Origin: an uncultured Clostridium sp.
GTDB lineage: Bacteria; Bacillota; Clostridia; TANB77; CAG-508
Direction of reading: 5' to 3'
NCBI GenBank assembly: GCA_900553945.1
Contig: USFR01000010.1
Span: forward strand, 1 to 55,064
Length of the DNA stretch: 55,064 nt
Shown: one piece after another, positions 34,701 through 44,949 of the stretch
Layout of the letters: each line of letters opens with the position of its first letter
How positions within the stretch are numbered: the first letter of the stretch is position 1
The notes under the pieces: model-generated
The model's input: the letters and a program-made list of their open reading frames with translations, nothing else
Database searches by the model: none
What the model was told of the DNA's origin: nothing
Program-made: the position numbers and the translations under genes

Positions 34701-37700
34701 AAATATTTTATAATTTCATCTTTTTCTTCTGATATGTGCATGATGCAATTTAGTTTTTCTTCTTTTTGTGGTTCTATTTCTACCTTAGTTCTAAAAGCTA
34801 TTATTGGTTCTACAGTTTCTATTTCTTCGCTTGAGAATTTACTTGAATCTAATATTGCTTTGGGAATTTTACTGTTACGTCCAACAAATTTTTCTTTTTC
34901 AAGTTCGAACTCTAATTCTTGATTTTCATTAGTAATTATTTTTATTCCTAAATAAATTTCTTTATCATTTATTTTTCTTGAACATAGCAAAATTTTCTCA
35001 TCTACTAAATAATTGAATTTTAAAAACATGTTATTGTATGCTGGATGTGCAATGTCGTCTTGAATATTTGATAATAATGGTTCTAAGAAAAAGTAAGTTT
35101 CTATTGTTCCTTTCAAAATTCCTGTATTTTTTAAGTTTATTTGTCTTATTTCTGCTGATTCATCTGGAGCTAAAAATACTTTAACCTTTGTTTCTATGTT
35201 TTCTTCTTGTTTTATAAATTCTTCTTTGCCTTGTGAAAATATAACTTTATCGCTTTCAAAACTGCTCCATATTTTTTTAGTCTGCATGTTTTTAAAATAT
35301 ATTCCTATTCCCTCATCACAATCTATTCTATTTCTGAATCTATTTATTTGAATATTATTTAGCTTACTATACCCTCTTCCATGAATATCTATAACGTTAG
35401 TATAATTGTCACTTGATATTGCATTATATCTATCATATTTTTCATCTGCCAAATATACCGTTTCTTTGTCATCATATATGCTTACATATTTTCCTTTGCT
35501 TACATTGTTTCTCTTTTCTTTTGATAACACTACTGTATCTGGCATTCTTTCATTTAGTAAAATTTTTATTGATTCAATTTCTGGATTTTTCATAAATCTT
35601 TTTCTTAATATGTCTTTGTTTAATATGTTGTTTATTGTATTTAGAATTAATCCCTGATGATGTGCCATATACGTTTTTACTGGTTCATATTTTTTCCTTA
35701 CACTTATTCTTTCTCTTGTAAAATCTAGTGCATCATAAAATCCATATTTTGATCTCATATTATATTTTTCAATTTCTTTTAAATTCTCAACTACCTCACT
35801 TATGTCATATTCTAAAAACAAAATTGTTGCATATGGGCTAATAACTAACTCTTCTTCTAACCCTCTTTTTAATCCTAACATTGGAATACCAAAAGCTTTA
35901 TACTGATAATTTCCTTGTAGATCTTTTAAGGAATATGCTGATTCTGATATTCCCCATGGTACATTATTTTTGTTTGCGTATTCTATTTGACATCTTCTAG
36001 CAAATTTGCATGCTTCATCTATTAAACTTCCTTCTGGTATTTCCATTATTAAATTGGGCATTGTATATTCGAATGCTGTACCTGACCATGATATCAATCC
36101 TTTATATCCATTTAATGATGTTAATGTTCTGCTTAAATTAATCCAGTGTTTATATTTTATATCTTTTTTTGCTATCGCTATAAAACTTGCTTGTCTAGCT
36201 TCAGATGCTAAAAAATCATAATAAGAATCACTTAGTTTATTACTTGATATATCGAATCCTATTGAAAATAATCTTTGCTTTTCTTCATATAAATAGTTAA
36301 AGTCTGTATCTTTTATAATTTTTTCAATGTTCTTTAGTAATCCTTCGTCTATTTGCTTAGTTATTAAGAAATTTCTTAATACATACAAATATCCAATAAA
36401 ATTTCCACTATCAACTGTTGATACATATTCTGGTTTCAAGGGTTCTAATGTTTTTATGTTGTACCAATTATATAAATGACCATTCCATTTTACTAAATTG
36501 TTTATTGTATCAATTACTTTCTTAATCTTTTCTAATGCTTTGTCTAATGTAATAATTTTTAAGTCATATGCTGAAATTATTGATAATATTTCTAATCCTA
36601 TATTCGTAGAAGATGTTCTCATTACAAATTCATTTTTTCTTCCTACTTGATAATTATCTGGTACTAAATAATTATTTTCTTTTGTAAAACTTGTTTCAAA
36701 ATATCTCCAAGTTTCTTCAGCTATTTCCTGTAGATATTCTTTATCTTCTTTTGCAATTTTTCTATTTTTTGAAATACTTTGACCTAAAATCCATGCTATA
36801 TAAGGTGCAAAAATCCACAATGTTCCTATTACCATTCCCAATGGATTTAGTAATCCAAACATTATTATTCCTATCAAAATATTAAAAAGCATTTTTTTGC
36901 AATAGTACTCTAATGTGTTTTCAACTGATTTATCTACAGAATCTGATGTTTTCCATTCTAATAATTTTTTCCCTTTTCTCAATCTATACAATGTTTTGGT
37001 TATTGCTAAAAATGAGTTTAATGCTGATGTTGGTAAAAATGTTAGTTCAATACTATTTCTTAAAAAGGTTCCTCTTATTCCTGAAATATTTCTATAAAAT
37101 TTTTTATCAGCATAAATTTTTTCCTCTGTTATACTTTTCCTAAATATAATTTTATTTATAGTTTCTAAAATGCTAGATATATATACTGTAGCTAATATTG
37201 CTGATAGCAATATTACATTCTTACTTCCTATTGCTGTTATAAATAAAATTAGTTGGCTTAATGGTAAAATGCTTCTTATTAAATTGTCAAATATTTTAAA
37301 TTTACTAATATTATTGATTGGATTTTTCTTGTTAAATATTATTTTTTCTATCCAACTTGCAATTTGCCAATCTCCTCTTATCCATCTGTTTTCGCGTTCT
37401 ACATATGAAAGATATTGCTTAGGAAATGAGTCTAATAGTACAACATCTGATAACAAGGCACATCTTAAATAATTTCCTTCTAATAAATCATGGCTTAAAA
37501 TTCTGTTTTCTGGTAATTCATTTTTTATTAATTGTTGATATACTTCTAAGTCATAAATTCCTTTTCCGGTAAAAATTCCTTCTTTAAAGCAATCTTGATA
37601 TATATCAAAAATCGCATTAGTATAAAAATCTATTCCTGGATTGCTTGAAAATATTTTTGTGAACATCGTTTTTTGTGAATCTTCTAATGTTATTCCTATT

Positions 37701-39640
37701 CTAGGTTGCATAATTCCATATCCGATTTTTACAGCGCCATCTTTAATTACTGGTTTATTTAATATGTGTGACATCGCTCCAATCATTTTTTGTGCTGATT
37801 CTAAAACTAAATTTGTATCTGAATCTAATGTTATAATGTACTTTATTTTTTCATTAAAATCTTCTAATGTATTGGTAATAAAATCTGTTCTTTCTTTTTT
37901 TAGTATTAGTTCATTGAATTGAATTAATAATCCTCTTTTTCTTTCCCATCCTAAATATCTTTCTTCTTTTGGATTCCATTTTCTTTTTCTATAAACAAAA
38001 TTAAATTTGTTGCTTACATTATATTTTTCATTTAATAGCTTTACTTTTTGTATACCTGTATTTATAACATCTTCGTCAGTTTTTTCCACTTCTTTTACAG
38101 ATGTTGTGCAATCTCCTAACAATGTAAAAAATATATTTTTATCTTCATTTGCTAAATAATATATTTCAATTTTTTTAAACATTTCTTCTACTTTTTCTTT
38201 GCAGTCTAAAATAGTTGGAATTACTACCATTGTTTTGCACTCATCGTCTATCCCATTCTCATAATTTATTTTAGGAATATTTAATGGCTTAACTATTCTA
38301 GAAATTACGTAGTTTATTATTCTCAGAATTAATGTATATAATGGTATATATAATATTAGAAATAAAACCATTTTTGATGTAGATGTTTTACCTGTTATTT
38401 CACTTATTCCAAAATCACATAGAAACGATAAAATAACTATGGAATAAATATATAATTTTGATAGAAATTTTTTTGATTTTCTTTTTACTTTCTTTTCTAA
38501 AATTACTTCTTTTAGTTCATAAATCCCTTCGTCAATTAAATAATATCCAACATGTGATTTTCTTCTTTCTTCTGTATCTTCCGCTTCTTTGTATCTATTT
38601 GCCAATTGTAGTATTTCCTCTGTTATATAGATTTCCGATATTTTTGTTTTTGCAGATATTTTTTTAATTTTAGCTCTGTATAATTCTTTTGTATCTTCTG
38701 TTTGTCTTGGAAATATTCCGCTTGGATCATTATTTAAAAGTTCTTCTGTTTTATTTGTTTTTTCAAATACTTTTTGAAAACTTATTCTATTTATTGCTTT
38801 TAATGAAGTTATACTAACTCCAATTTTTATTTTTAATGTTGCAACATATAGGTGCTCTTTTTTTACAATGTCATCTGTGTTCGTTCCTAGTTTATTTATT
38901 TGCTTTTCTAATATCTCAATATATGGATTACCTTTTTTCCCTATTCTTCTTAATTTGTATACCATGTATTCTATAAAAGAATAATTCAAATCTTCAATTT
39001 GTTTTTTGTTTTTTATTTTCTCTTTGAATACTCTTTCTGGCGATGGCTTTAGTTCTACTAATCTTTCATAAATATTTTCTACTTTATATTTCTGAATTTG
39101 TGAATAATATATTTTATCACAAATGTCTGATATTTTTTGAATTATAGCTATTTCCATAAATATTCCTATATTCCAGATTTCTTCCATGGATAAAATTTTT
39201 CTGGTTTGATAACTATTTATTGCTTTAATTATTTTTTCTTCGGATATACTTTCATCACTAAATGCTATTATTTCACTCGCGAGCACATATACTCTTGCAA
39301 AGCCTTTATGTTTTCCATTTGCTATTCCTGGTAATTTCACGTATTTTTTTATTGTCATCGATTTTTGTATATTTCTAACAATTTCTTCAATTATATAAAA
39401 ATTATCTAAAAGCCATTCGCCTGCTGAATGTACTTTTATTCCTAGTTTCAAATGCTTATTTAGTAATTCGTATGTTTCTAATATATTATTAAAATTCTCT
39501 TCCACTTTTTTTATTGGATACGTATTTTTTTCCGATTGTTTACTTATTACATGTTCCTCAGCTAATTGTATTAAATAATTTTCTAGCTGAGCTTCTTCTA
39601 AGTTTGTACCTTTTATATTTAGATACTGATAATTTTTCAT
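31754..39640 (-). CDS. Cyclic beta-1,2-glucan synthase-like protein (GT84 + GH94)
   Basis: A 2628-residue membrane protein. The N-terminal 400 residues are helical. Membrane helices lie at about 400-445, 790-830 and 915-955. Between them is a glycosyltransferase core with VVIPTIL, the DSDTN metal motif (about 607) and ENRWIRGDWQ (about 752). A glycoamylase-like domain follows (about 1000-1400, with VSTVDSGNFIGYLYVLRNF and MAHHQGLIL). The end is a GH94 phosphorylase-like unit with RDQLQDALG and GTGDWNDGFN (about 2312), whose Asp is catalytic in the family. This is the domain order of NdvB/Cgs, which makes cyclic beta-1,2-glucan from UDP-glucose and trims it by phosphorolysis. The ATG has GAGGAG upstream. 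It is a single-gene unit. The exact linkage cannot be told from sequence. Confidence 0.92.
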   Translation of the reverse strand: MKNYQYLNIKGTNLEEAQLENYLIQLAEEHVISKQSEKNTYPIKKVEENFNNILETYELLNKHLKLGIKVHSAGEWLLDNFYIIEEIVRNIQKSMTIKKYVKLPGIANGKHKGFARVYVLASEIIAFSDESISEEKIIKAINSYQTRKILSMEEIWNIGIFMEIAIIQKISDICDKIYYSQIQKYKVENIYERLVELKPSPERVFKEKIKNKKQIEDLNYSFIEYMVYKLRRIGKKGNPYIEILEKQINKLGTNTDDIVKKEHLYVATLKIKIGVSITSLKAINRISFQKVFEKTNKTEELLNNDPSGIFPRQTEDTKELYRAKIKKISAKTKISEIYITEEILQLANRYKEAEDTEERRKSHVGYYLIDEGIYELKEVILEKKVKRKSKKFLSKLYIYSIVILSFLCDFGISEITGKTSTSKMVLFLILYIPLYTLILRIINYVISRIVKPLNIPKINYENGIDDECKTMVVIPTILDCKEKVEEMFKKIEIYYLANEDKNIFFTLLGDCTTSVKEVEKTDEDVINTGIQKVKLLNEKYNVSNKFNFVYRKRKWNPKEERYLGWERKRGLLIQFNELILKKERTDFITNTLEDFNEKIKYIITLDSDTNLVLESAQKMIGAMSHILNKPVIKDGAVKIGYGIMQPRIGITLEDSQKTMFTKIFSSNPGIDFYTNAIFDIYQDCFKEGIFTGKGIYDLEVYQQLIKNELPENRILSHDLLEGNYLRCALLSDVVLLDSFPKQYLSYVERENRWIRGDWQIASWIEKIIFNKKNPINNISKFKIFDNLIRSILPLSQLILFITAIGSKNVILLSAILATVYISSILETINKIIFRKSITEEKIYADKKFYRNISGIRGTFLRNSIELTFLPTSALNSFLAITKTLYRLRKGKKLLEWKTSDSVDKSVENTLEYYCKKMLFNILIGIIMFGLLNPLGMVIGTLWIFAPYIAWILGQSISKNRKIAKEDKEYLQEIAEETWRYFETSFTKENNYLVPDNYQVGRKNEFVMRTSSTNIGLEILSIISAYDLKIITLDKALEKIKKVIDTINNLVKWNGHLYNWYNIKTLEPLKPEYVSTVDSGNFIGYLYVLRNFLITKQIDEGLLKNIEKIIKDTDFNYLYEEKQRLFSIGFDISSNKLSDSYYDFLASEARQASFIAIAKKDIKYKHWINLSRTLTSLNGYKGLISWSGTAFEYTMPNLIMEIPEGSLIDEACKFARRCQIEYANKNNVPWGISESAYSLKDLQGNYQYKAFGIPMLGLKRGLEEELVISPYATILFLEYDISEVVENLKEIEKYNMRSKYGFYDALDFTRERISVRKKYEPVKTYMAHHQGLILNTINNILNKDILRKRFMKNPEIESIKILLNERMPDTVVLSKEKRNNVSKGKYVSIYDDKETVYLADEKYDRYNAISSDNYTNVIDIHGRGYSKLNNIQINRFRNRIDCDEGIGIYFKNMQTKKIWSSFESDKVIFSQGKEEFIKQEENIETKVKVFLAPDESAEIRQINLKNTGILKGTIETYFFLEPLLSNIQDDIAHPAYNNMFLKFNYLVDEKILLCSRKINDKEIYLGIKIITNENQELEFELEKEKFVGRNSKIPKAILDSSKFSSEEIETVEPIIAFRTKVEIEPQKEEKLNCIMHISEEKDEIIKYLTEINSEKVETISELAKAKSEEEIKFLEINGEKIENNQKLLGHLIEKDIPREVNTTYKIEEVWKFGISGDNPIILLEIKNIEELYVLEELLETIEFFNVKNIRIDLCVLNNEKVSYETFVKDGINEVIKNHRLEYLRNNQIFVLNKNELSPKDIETIETIADIKLFGNIGGIKNNLEEIENNKKEAVQIQYKEIGTSEKIAEDELEYDNGIGGFTKDEYILKIEKNNIPPRAWSNIIANKKFGTVTTENSGGYTWIENSRLKRITTWENDAIQDFKSEEIIVKDLDNNEYWNLGNNAEKNSYQVKYGMGYSKYIQINNELIQENTILVPLEEEIKINHISIKNKDRNKRRLNLYYAINVSMGEEKQKNIGKIKATKKDNFIDLENICKSNFEDKIEITSSEKIKSYTNNYQEFFAEKMNPQNGVNKKELKPEGNILIKNEIIVEIPIELDGFERKSVDILLGKDLRRYIEGYNTEKELEKIEQYWKAKTEKIKIKTPSEKINLYMNKWLVYQTITSRLNAKTGFYQSGGAIGFRDQLQDALGMKWIDEKILYNQILEVAKHQFIEGDVMHWWHVSNKTGIRTRISDDLLWLPYSVIEYIEFTEDESILDEKVEYTKGIELDGENEKYGKYEYTEEKETIYEHCMKAIEKSLNFGENGFPKIGTGDWNDGFNKIGHKGNGESIWLGFFLYDILNRWEKILEIKNETEKINKYKEIKNKLKKMLNTRAWDGQWYQRAIMDDGNIIGSSQCKEGKIDSIAQSWSIISEAGDNEKKYIALESAKKYLIDEENKIIKLLTPPFKEDKLDPGYIKRYPAGVRENGGQYTHSSIWLIMAFAKMGYLTEAVKYLEMINPITHTENIEKVQKYKIEPYVIAGDVYTNKYMTGRGGWSWYTGSSSWYYKVCLENILGLKKKGNKLYLPENIPENWENYEIQYRYETNLYNIKVGRKTDRQKGREIFCNGIKVEKNYIELKNDNKIENLEIKL

Positions 39641-39740
39641 TGAAAATATCTCCTCTTATTTACCTTTTTATGGTTTTATTCTTGATTGATATTTTTTCCA
39701 TTTTTTCAATATATATACGTAAATAGAACTTTCTAATATG

Positions 39741-39779
39741 TAAAAAAAGAACATAGCCCAAGCTATGCTCTTTTTTTAA
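39741..39779 (-). terminator. Terminator of the surface-protein operon
   Basis: A 10-bp stem with one G-T pair (39749-39758 with 39762-39771), flanked by A and T runs, so it may act in both directions. Confidence 0.85.
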
Positions 39780-39787
39780 TATCTAAA

Positions 39788-42700
39788 TTATTTTATAATT
39801 TTCTTTTTGATTACAACAATTCCAGCTGCTAATATTATTCCTGAAATTACTATTGCAATTGCATAATTGTTCTTATTATATTCTCTTATTGATATACCAG
39901 TAGGTTCTGATAATGTTACATAATTTGGTGCGTCTACATCTCTTTCTCCATTTAGATGTAATACTGTTTCGTTTTGTTCAACTTCTTTTGCACCTGTATA
40001 ATCTGTTACTATTGTTCCATTGTCATATCCTGTTGCTGCTAAATATTCTCCTCTTGCAACTTCTGCATTTCCTGGTACAGCTTGTGGATCTCTTCTTCCT
40101 ACTGTATTTGAATATGATAATACTTCTGCAATATTATTATATAAATCGTCTTTTGAGTTTTCTTCATTCAATTGTTTTGAATTTACTATTCTTATTTTTC
40201 CTGATGAAGCTACTCCTGTCGCTTGTGATGCTGATTCAGGAACTAATTCAGTTATTACGCTTGGATTGTATTTATTTGACTCTGTAACTAATACATTCTT
40301 TTTAGTTTCTGAAACATATTCTCTTCCTTTTGAATCTATTAGTTTTTGTTCTCCATTTACATTTGTGTAAACTTTATCATCTAACATTTTGTTGTTCTTC
40401 AATTCTTCTAATGTTATTGTGTTCCAACTGCTATTTTCTATATTAGTATTATCTTCTTCACTTGATGATACATCATTATCAACATAATCAATAATTTGTT
40501 CTACTTTAGTTTTTACTATTTTGTCTGTATCATTATTTTTATTGTTGTAGTAATTTAATCCTACATAATCACCATATTCAATCATTTCTCCTGAAACATA
40601 GCTATCTGTTTTTTCTAATTCTTTTACTTTATTTAGAATATCTTCTGCTGTTGCGTATTCTTCAACTTTTCCTGTCCAATCTACTTCTGAATTGTTTTTA
40701 ATTGTTATTTGATATTCTATTTTTAATAATGTTCCGTTTTTGAATTGGCTTTCTGTTGGAATATATTCAAATCCTTGAATATTATTTGCTTCATCTAGAT
40801 GTGTTATTTTCTCTACATACATGTTGTCTGGTTTTTCTTTGTTTATTGTTCCATCATCATTGAATGATACATTTAATAATAATGTTGATCCATCATCTTT
40901 GTATAATGAAATCTTTGAAATTTTCTTATCTAATTCTACTGCTGTTTCTGATCTCTTCTCTAATCCAAAGTCAATATTTTTTACATTATATGTATATTGA
41001 TTGATTCCGTTTACTTTATTTACTGTACCATAATCTATATAGTCTTGATGCTCAATTTCAATATTTAATTTTGCTGTGTTTGCAACCATTTGAGTATTCT
41101 TAATTAATTCATCATGGTTAATATCTTGGTCTGCACTTTCAAGTACATTTCCTATTGGATTATTTATTGTTCTTGAATATGCTATTACTTTCATTCTTTG
41201 TAATTCATAATCTCTTGCATCTGAAACTCTAGCATCATTTAATTTACCTGTTTTTAAATCTTGCCATTCATTGTTTAATGTGCTTGTTCCATCTGAATTT
41301 GTCATGTTTGCTTGATATGCTGTATTTTTGTAATCTTGACCATTATATTTCACATTAGCTTCTTTATTTCCATATTTAAATCTTACAACGTAGTTACCAG
41401 CTAATACACCTTTGAAGTAATAGTATCCATTTTCATCTGTTGTTACATCTTTTAGTCTGAATTCTTTCTTTTCTTCGTCAGTTAAGTTTTCGAAATCGTC
41501 TTCTGACCATATTTTCTCATATTCGATTCCGTCTATTTTTATTTTTTCTACTAATTGAACATCTATGTCTTTAACTGCTTTTTCTCCATCTTCCATGATA
41601 CCATTTCCAACTTTTTGTCCATATAGTAAATCAACTGTTTCAGAGTCTTCCCAAACGTTTCCGTTTATTTCTCTGTTGTAATTATATAATTCAATGTCAA
41701 TTGCTGGAGCTGATTCTGTATCATCTTCATACCATTCTTTTACGTTTCTTGTTAAATCTATGTTGTCTGGTGCTGAATCTCTATCAATTATTCCGGCTAC
41801 TTTTCCATTTGCATAGAATGTAGAATAATTTGCTATTTCTGCAACATTGTTCTTTTCACCTAATAGGTTCTTTCTTTCAGTTGTTCCTTTATATCCGTCT
41901 TTATCAACTTCGAATGTTATAAACATTTCAAGTTGTTCACCTTTTGCTAATTTTTGTCCTTTTAAATCTGTTATAGTTAATTTTTTGTAGTCATCATTTA
42001 CTTTTGTATTTGTATCGTTACATGTAAATCTTTGCATGTTGTCTGACCAATATGTATATTCTGGAGTTTCATTTGCTTTTACTATTCTATAGTATGGGCT
42101 TTCTGCAACTACTTTATTTACTCTTTCTTGGTTGTTATCTAGCACGTTTGCTTTAATATCTGCATTTACTAATGTAAATGATTTATCATAGTAATCGTTT
42201 ATTTGATTAATTGTTGCTAATAAATCATCATCTGCTTGACTTTCATTGTTCACTGCAATTCTGTATGTTAAGTAAACTTTTAAGTCTGTATCAGCTTTTA
42301 TATTTTTAACAACTTCTGCACTCTTTTCATAAACTGTTGAACGATATTGATAATCTGAACTATATAGTCCTAATTTATATTTTCCAATTTTGCACGCTTC
42401 TATTTGTACTTCTAAAGCTTCTTTATTAGCTTCGTCTTCAACATCAACATACTTGTTATATGTTTTTGTTATTTCTTTTTCATTTACTAATATTTCTGCT
42501 TTGTATAAATCTTTGAATAATGAAAGGTCTGTTTTTTCTCTTTCTTTTACAGCTAAATTGATATGTAACATGTAGTTATAGATTGTTTTATATGTTGTTG
42601 TTTTTCCTTTTTCATCTTCTACTACGCTTAGTTCTTTTACATCATCTGCTTCGCTAACTGATATTTTGTTATCTACTGGGTAGTAAACTCCTGTATTTCC

Positions 42701-44944
42701 TGTAGTTGCTGTCATTTTGTATTGATCTATTATATGTTCATTTTTGTCTAATACTGTTAATGTAGATAATCTTCTAGTATTTGAATTGTCTGGTAATGAG
42801 AATTCTTTAGATGTGTAGTCTAATGTTAATTTATCATTTCCATTGCTTGCATATCCTTCTGTGTTTCCTTGTTTGTCTATGCTATTTCCACCATATATTT
42901 CTGTAAATTTTTTGTTGTATTCATCTCTTTCTGCTGCATTTTCAGAAGCTATTGAATCTTTTTCGTAAGCTGTTTTTTCACTTTTGCTTGCTTTAATATA
43001 TTTATTTGCATCTCCATTTGCTGTTGGAAGTGCAGTTGATGCTTCATAATGTTGACCATCATATTTAAATTCAACATCATATGAAATATCATATCCGTTT
43101 TCTGTCATATCTGATTCTTTACTTGATCCAGGTACATTAATATTTGGTATTTTATATTTGCCATTTGCATCTGTATATATTGGATAGCTTAATTCGTTTT
43201 TATTATCTTCATCATATATTTTAGCTAATTCTCTCTTTTCTATTTCTCCTGATTTTTTAAATACTTTATAAATATATACTTCTGCATTTTTATATCCTTG
43301 TTCATCATCTTGTTTTGTTCCTTCTACATAGCCAGGGTTCTTTTTGTCTGGTTCTTTATCTATCCAAACTTCACCTTCCATTGGTATTGTTAATCTTATA
43401 TATTCTTCTTTATCTTTTGCTTTCAAAGAGTAACTTGCTTCCTCATACCATCTTACACCTACATATACTTGTGCTAAAGGTTGTGATTGCTTTGGTGTTA
43501 AATCTTTTAGCTCTAACCAGTAGTTCCATTTAACAATATGGTTATGATAATATCCATGTGAACATTCTTTAGCTCCACCTGAACATGTCATATTTCCATC
43601 TTTATCATATTGTGCACTTGTGTGATGTCCTCCGCATGAACAATTTTTTGCACCTTCATTACACCATATTGCTTCTGATTCTGGTTCCCAACTTGCATTG
43701 AAATATTCACCTTTTAATGATGAATATTCACCACCTGCATTCATATATTTAAAATCAAATTTTAAATCTTTTATATATCTCATATCATCTATATAATCTA
43801 AAACTATATAGAATTCTTCACCATTGTGTGGGAATTCTGCTGTATCATCTGCATCTCTTTTTTCATATTTGAAAAACCATTTTGCATCATCTACAACACC
43901 TAAATTTGTTTCTAATGTAGCTTTTGTTATTGCTGAAAAATCAACTTTACCTCTATCTGTTGTTACTGATTCTTCATAATAATTAATTTTAAATGGTCCT
44001 ACTAAGTATTTTTGGTTGTCCTTGTCATATTGAACTTTTGCATTTTCATCTTCACCCGTTACTTTGTAGTCTATTACAGGTGCAGTTACTGTAGTTGTTT
44101 TTCCGTGTACAGTTACATTTTTTTGTTCTGTTACTATTTCACCTTTTTCATTTCTTTTTGCTACTTTATTTATGTATGCTTCGAAGGCTTCTGCTTCTCT
44201 TGATAATGCTGTTGATTCAACATTATCTGAGCTTCCTCCTGCCGGTGTTTTCCACCATGCATATTGTACATATGTATATGGAAAAAATCTACCGCTATCT
44301 GTTACTTCTACATAATAATATTTTCCTGAATCTTTATCTTTTATAACAAAATCTTGTGGTTCGCCTGATGTTTTGTCAATGTTTACACCATAGATTACAT
44401 CACCATATACATTATAGAAATATGCTTCATCCATTTTTCCTGTATATTCTTTATTTGTTACATTATAAAATGTACTATCATTTCCTGGATAATTTTCTGA
44501 AATTTCAGCTAATATGTATGCTTCTTCTGGTGAAGCAGATTTTTTCTCTGATTCTGTATAATGTCCATATGTATAACTTGTTGTTGCTGAATATGGATTT
44601 GAGAAAGTATCAGATGTTACATCACCTGATGCTGTTTCAGTTTTAGAGAAAAGTTTTTTGCCTATGTCATTCATTGTTAAATATGGTTCTGATTGACTAT
44701 TTCCTCCTGAAATTACATTTGTTCTACTAGCTCCAATTAATGCAATTCCTTTTCCACAACATAATGTATCATTTTCATTTATCAAGTCTTCATATGTTAC
44801 ATATGGGAAACTGGCTGGAAGTCCGTTTCCTTCTGATAACATTTCATTTGTTGATCTAGCAATAACTTTATATCCTGAATATATTAATGCGATTACTGCT
44901 ATTATTGCTAAAATTGAAATACTTATCTTTTTAAACTTCTTCAT
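39788..44944 (-). CDS. Giant surface protein with SdrD_B/CnaB-type repeats and C-terminal membrane anchor
   Basis: A 1718-residue protein with an N-terminal membrane/signal helix (about 8-27) and a C-terminal helix (about 1693-1713) followed by KKKIIK. Inside are several SdrD/Cna-B-like beta domains, for example INGNVWEDSETVDLLYG with YYFKGVLAGNYVV (about 1090-1175) and EVWIDKEP (about 520-620). A Cys/His-rich insert lies at about 435-475. No LPxTG sorting signal is seen, so it is held by the membrane helix. It lies 5 bases after the other giant protein and ends the operon. Likely an adhesin or surface-layer-like stalk; ligand unknown. Confidence 0.82.
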   Translation of the reverse strand: MKKFKKISISILAIIAVIALIYSGYKVIARSTNEMLSEGNGLPASFPYVTYEDLINENDTLCCGKGIALIGASRTNVISGGNSQSEPYLTMNDIGKKLFSKTETASGDVTSDTFSNPYSATTSYTYGHYTESEKKSASPEEAYILAEISENYPGNDSTFYNVTNKEYTGKMDEAYFYNVYGDVIYGVNIDKTSGEPQDFVIKDKDSGKYYYVEVTDSGRFFPYTYVQYAWWKTPAGGSSDNVESTALSREAEAFEAYINKVAKRNEKGEIVTEQKNVTVHGKTTTVTAPVIDYKVTGEDENAKVQYDKDNQKYLVGPFKINYYEESVTTDRGKVDFSAITKATLETNLGVVDDAKWFFKYEKRDADDTAEFPHNGEEFYIVLDYIDDMRYIKDLKFDFKYMNAGGEYSSLKGEYFNASWEPESEAIWCNEGAKNCSCGGHHTSAQYDKDGNMTCSGGAKECSHGYYHNHIVKWNYWLELKDLTPKQSQPLAQVYVGVRWYEEASYSLKAKDKEEYIRLTIPMEGEVWIDKEPDKKNPGYVEGTKQDDEQGYKNAEVYIYKVFKKSGEIEKRELAKIYDEDNKNELSYPIYTDANGKYKIPNINVPGSSKESDMTENGYDISYDVEFKYDGQHYEASTALPTANGDANKYIKASKSEKTAYEKDSIASENAAERDEYNKKFTEIYGGNSIDKQGNTEGYASNGNDKLTLDYTSKEFSLPDNSNTRRLSTLTVLDKNEHIIDQYKMTATTGNTGVYYPVDNKISVSEADDVKELSVVEDEKGKTTTYKTIYNYMLHINLAVKEREKTDLSLFKDLYKAEILVNEKEITKTYNKYVDVEDEANKEALEVQIEACKIGKYKLGLYSSDYQYRSTVYEKSAEVVKNIKADTDLKVYLTYRIAVNNESQADDDLLATINQINDYYDKSFTLVNADIKANVLDNNQERVNKVVAESPYYRIVKANETPEYTYWSDNMQRFTCNDTNTKVNDDYKKLTITDLKGQKLAKGEQLEMFITFEVDKDGYKGTTERKNLLGEKNNVAEIANYSTFYANGKVAGIIDRDSAPDNIDLTRNVKEWYEDDTESAPAIDIELYNYNREINGNVWEDSETVDLLYGQKVGNGIMEDGEKAVKDIDVQLVEKIKIDGIEYEKIWSEDDFENLTDEEKKEFRLKDVTTDENGYYYFKGVLAGNYVVRFKYGNKEANVKYNGQDYKNTAYQANMTNSDGTSTLNNEWQDLKTGKLNDARVSDARDYELQRMKVIAYSRTINNPIGNVLESADQDINHDELIKNTQMVANTAKLNIEIEHQDYIDYGTVNKVNGINQYTYNVKNIDFGLEKRSETAVELDKKISKISLYKDDGSTLLLNVSFNDDGTINKEKPDNMYVEKITHLDEANNIQGFEYIPTESQFKNGTLLKIEYQITIKNNSEVDWTGKVEEYATAEDILNKVKELEKTDSYVSGEMIEYGDYVGLNYYNNKNNDTDKIVKTKVEQIIDYVDNDVSSSEEDNTNIENSSWNTITLEELKNNKMLDDKVYTNVNGEQKLIDSKGREYVSETKKNVLVTESNKYNPSVITELVPESASQATGVASSGKIRIVNSKQLNEENSKDDLYNNIAEVLSYSNTVGRRDPQAVPGNAEVARGEYLAATGYDNGTIVTDYTGAKEVEQNETVLHLNGERDVDAPNYVTLSEPTGISIREYNKNNYAIAIVISGIILAAGIVVIKKKIIK

Positions 44945-44949
44945 TCGTA

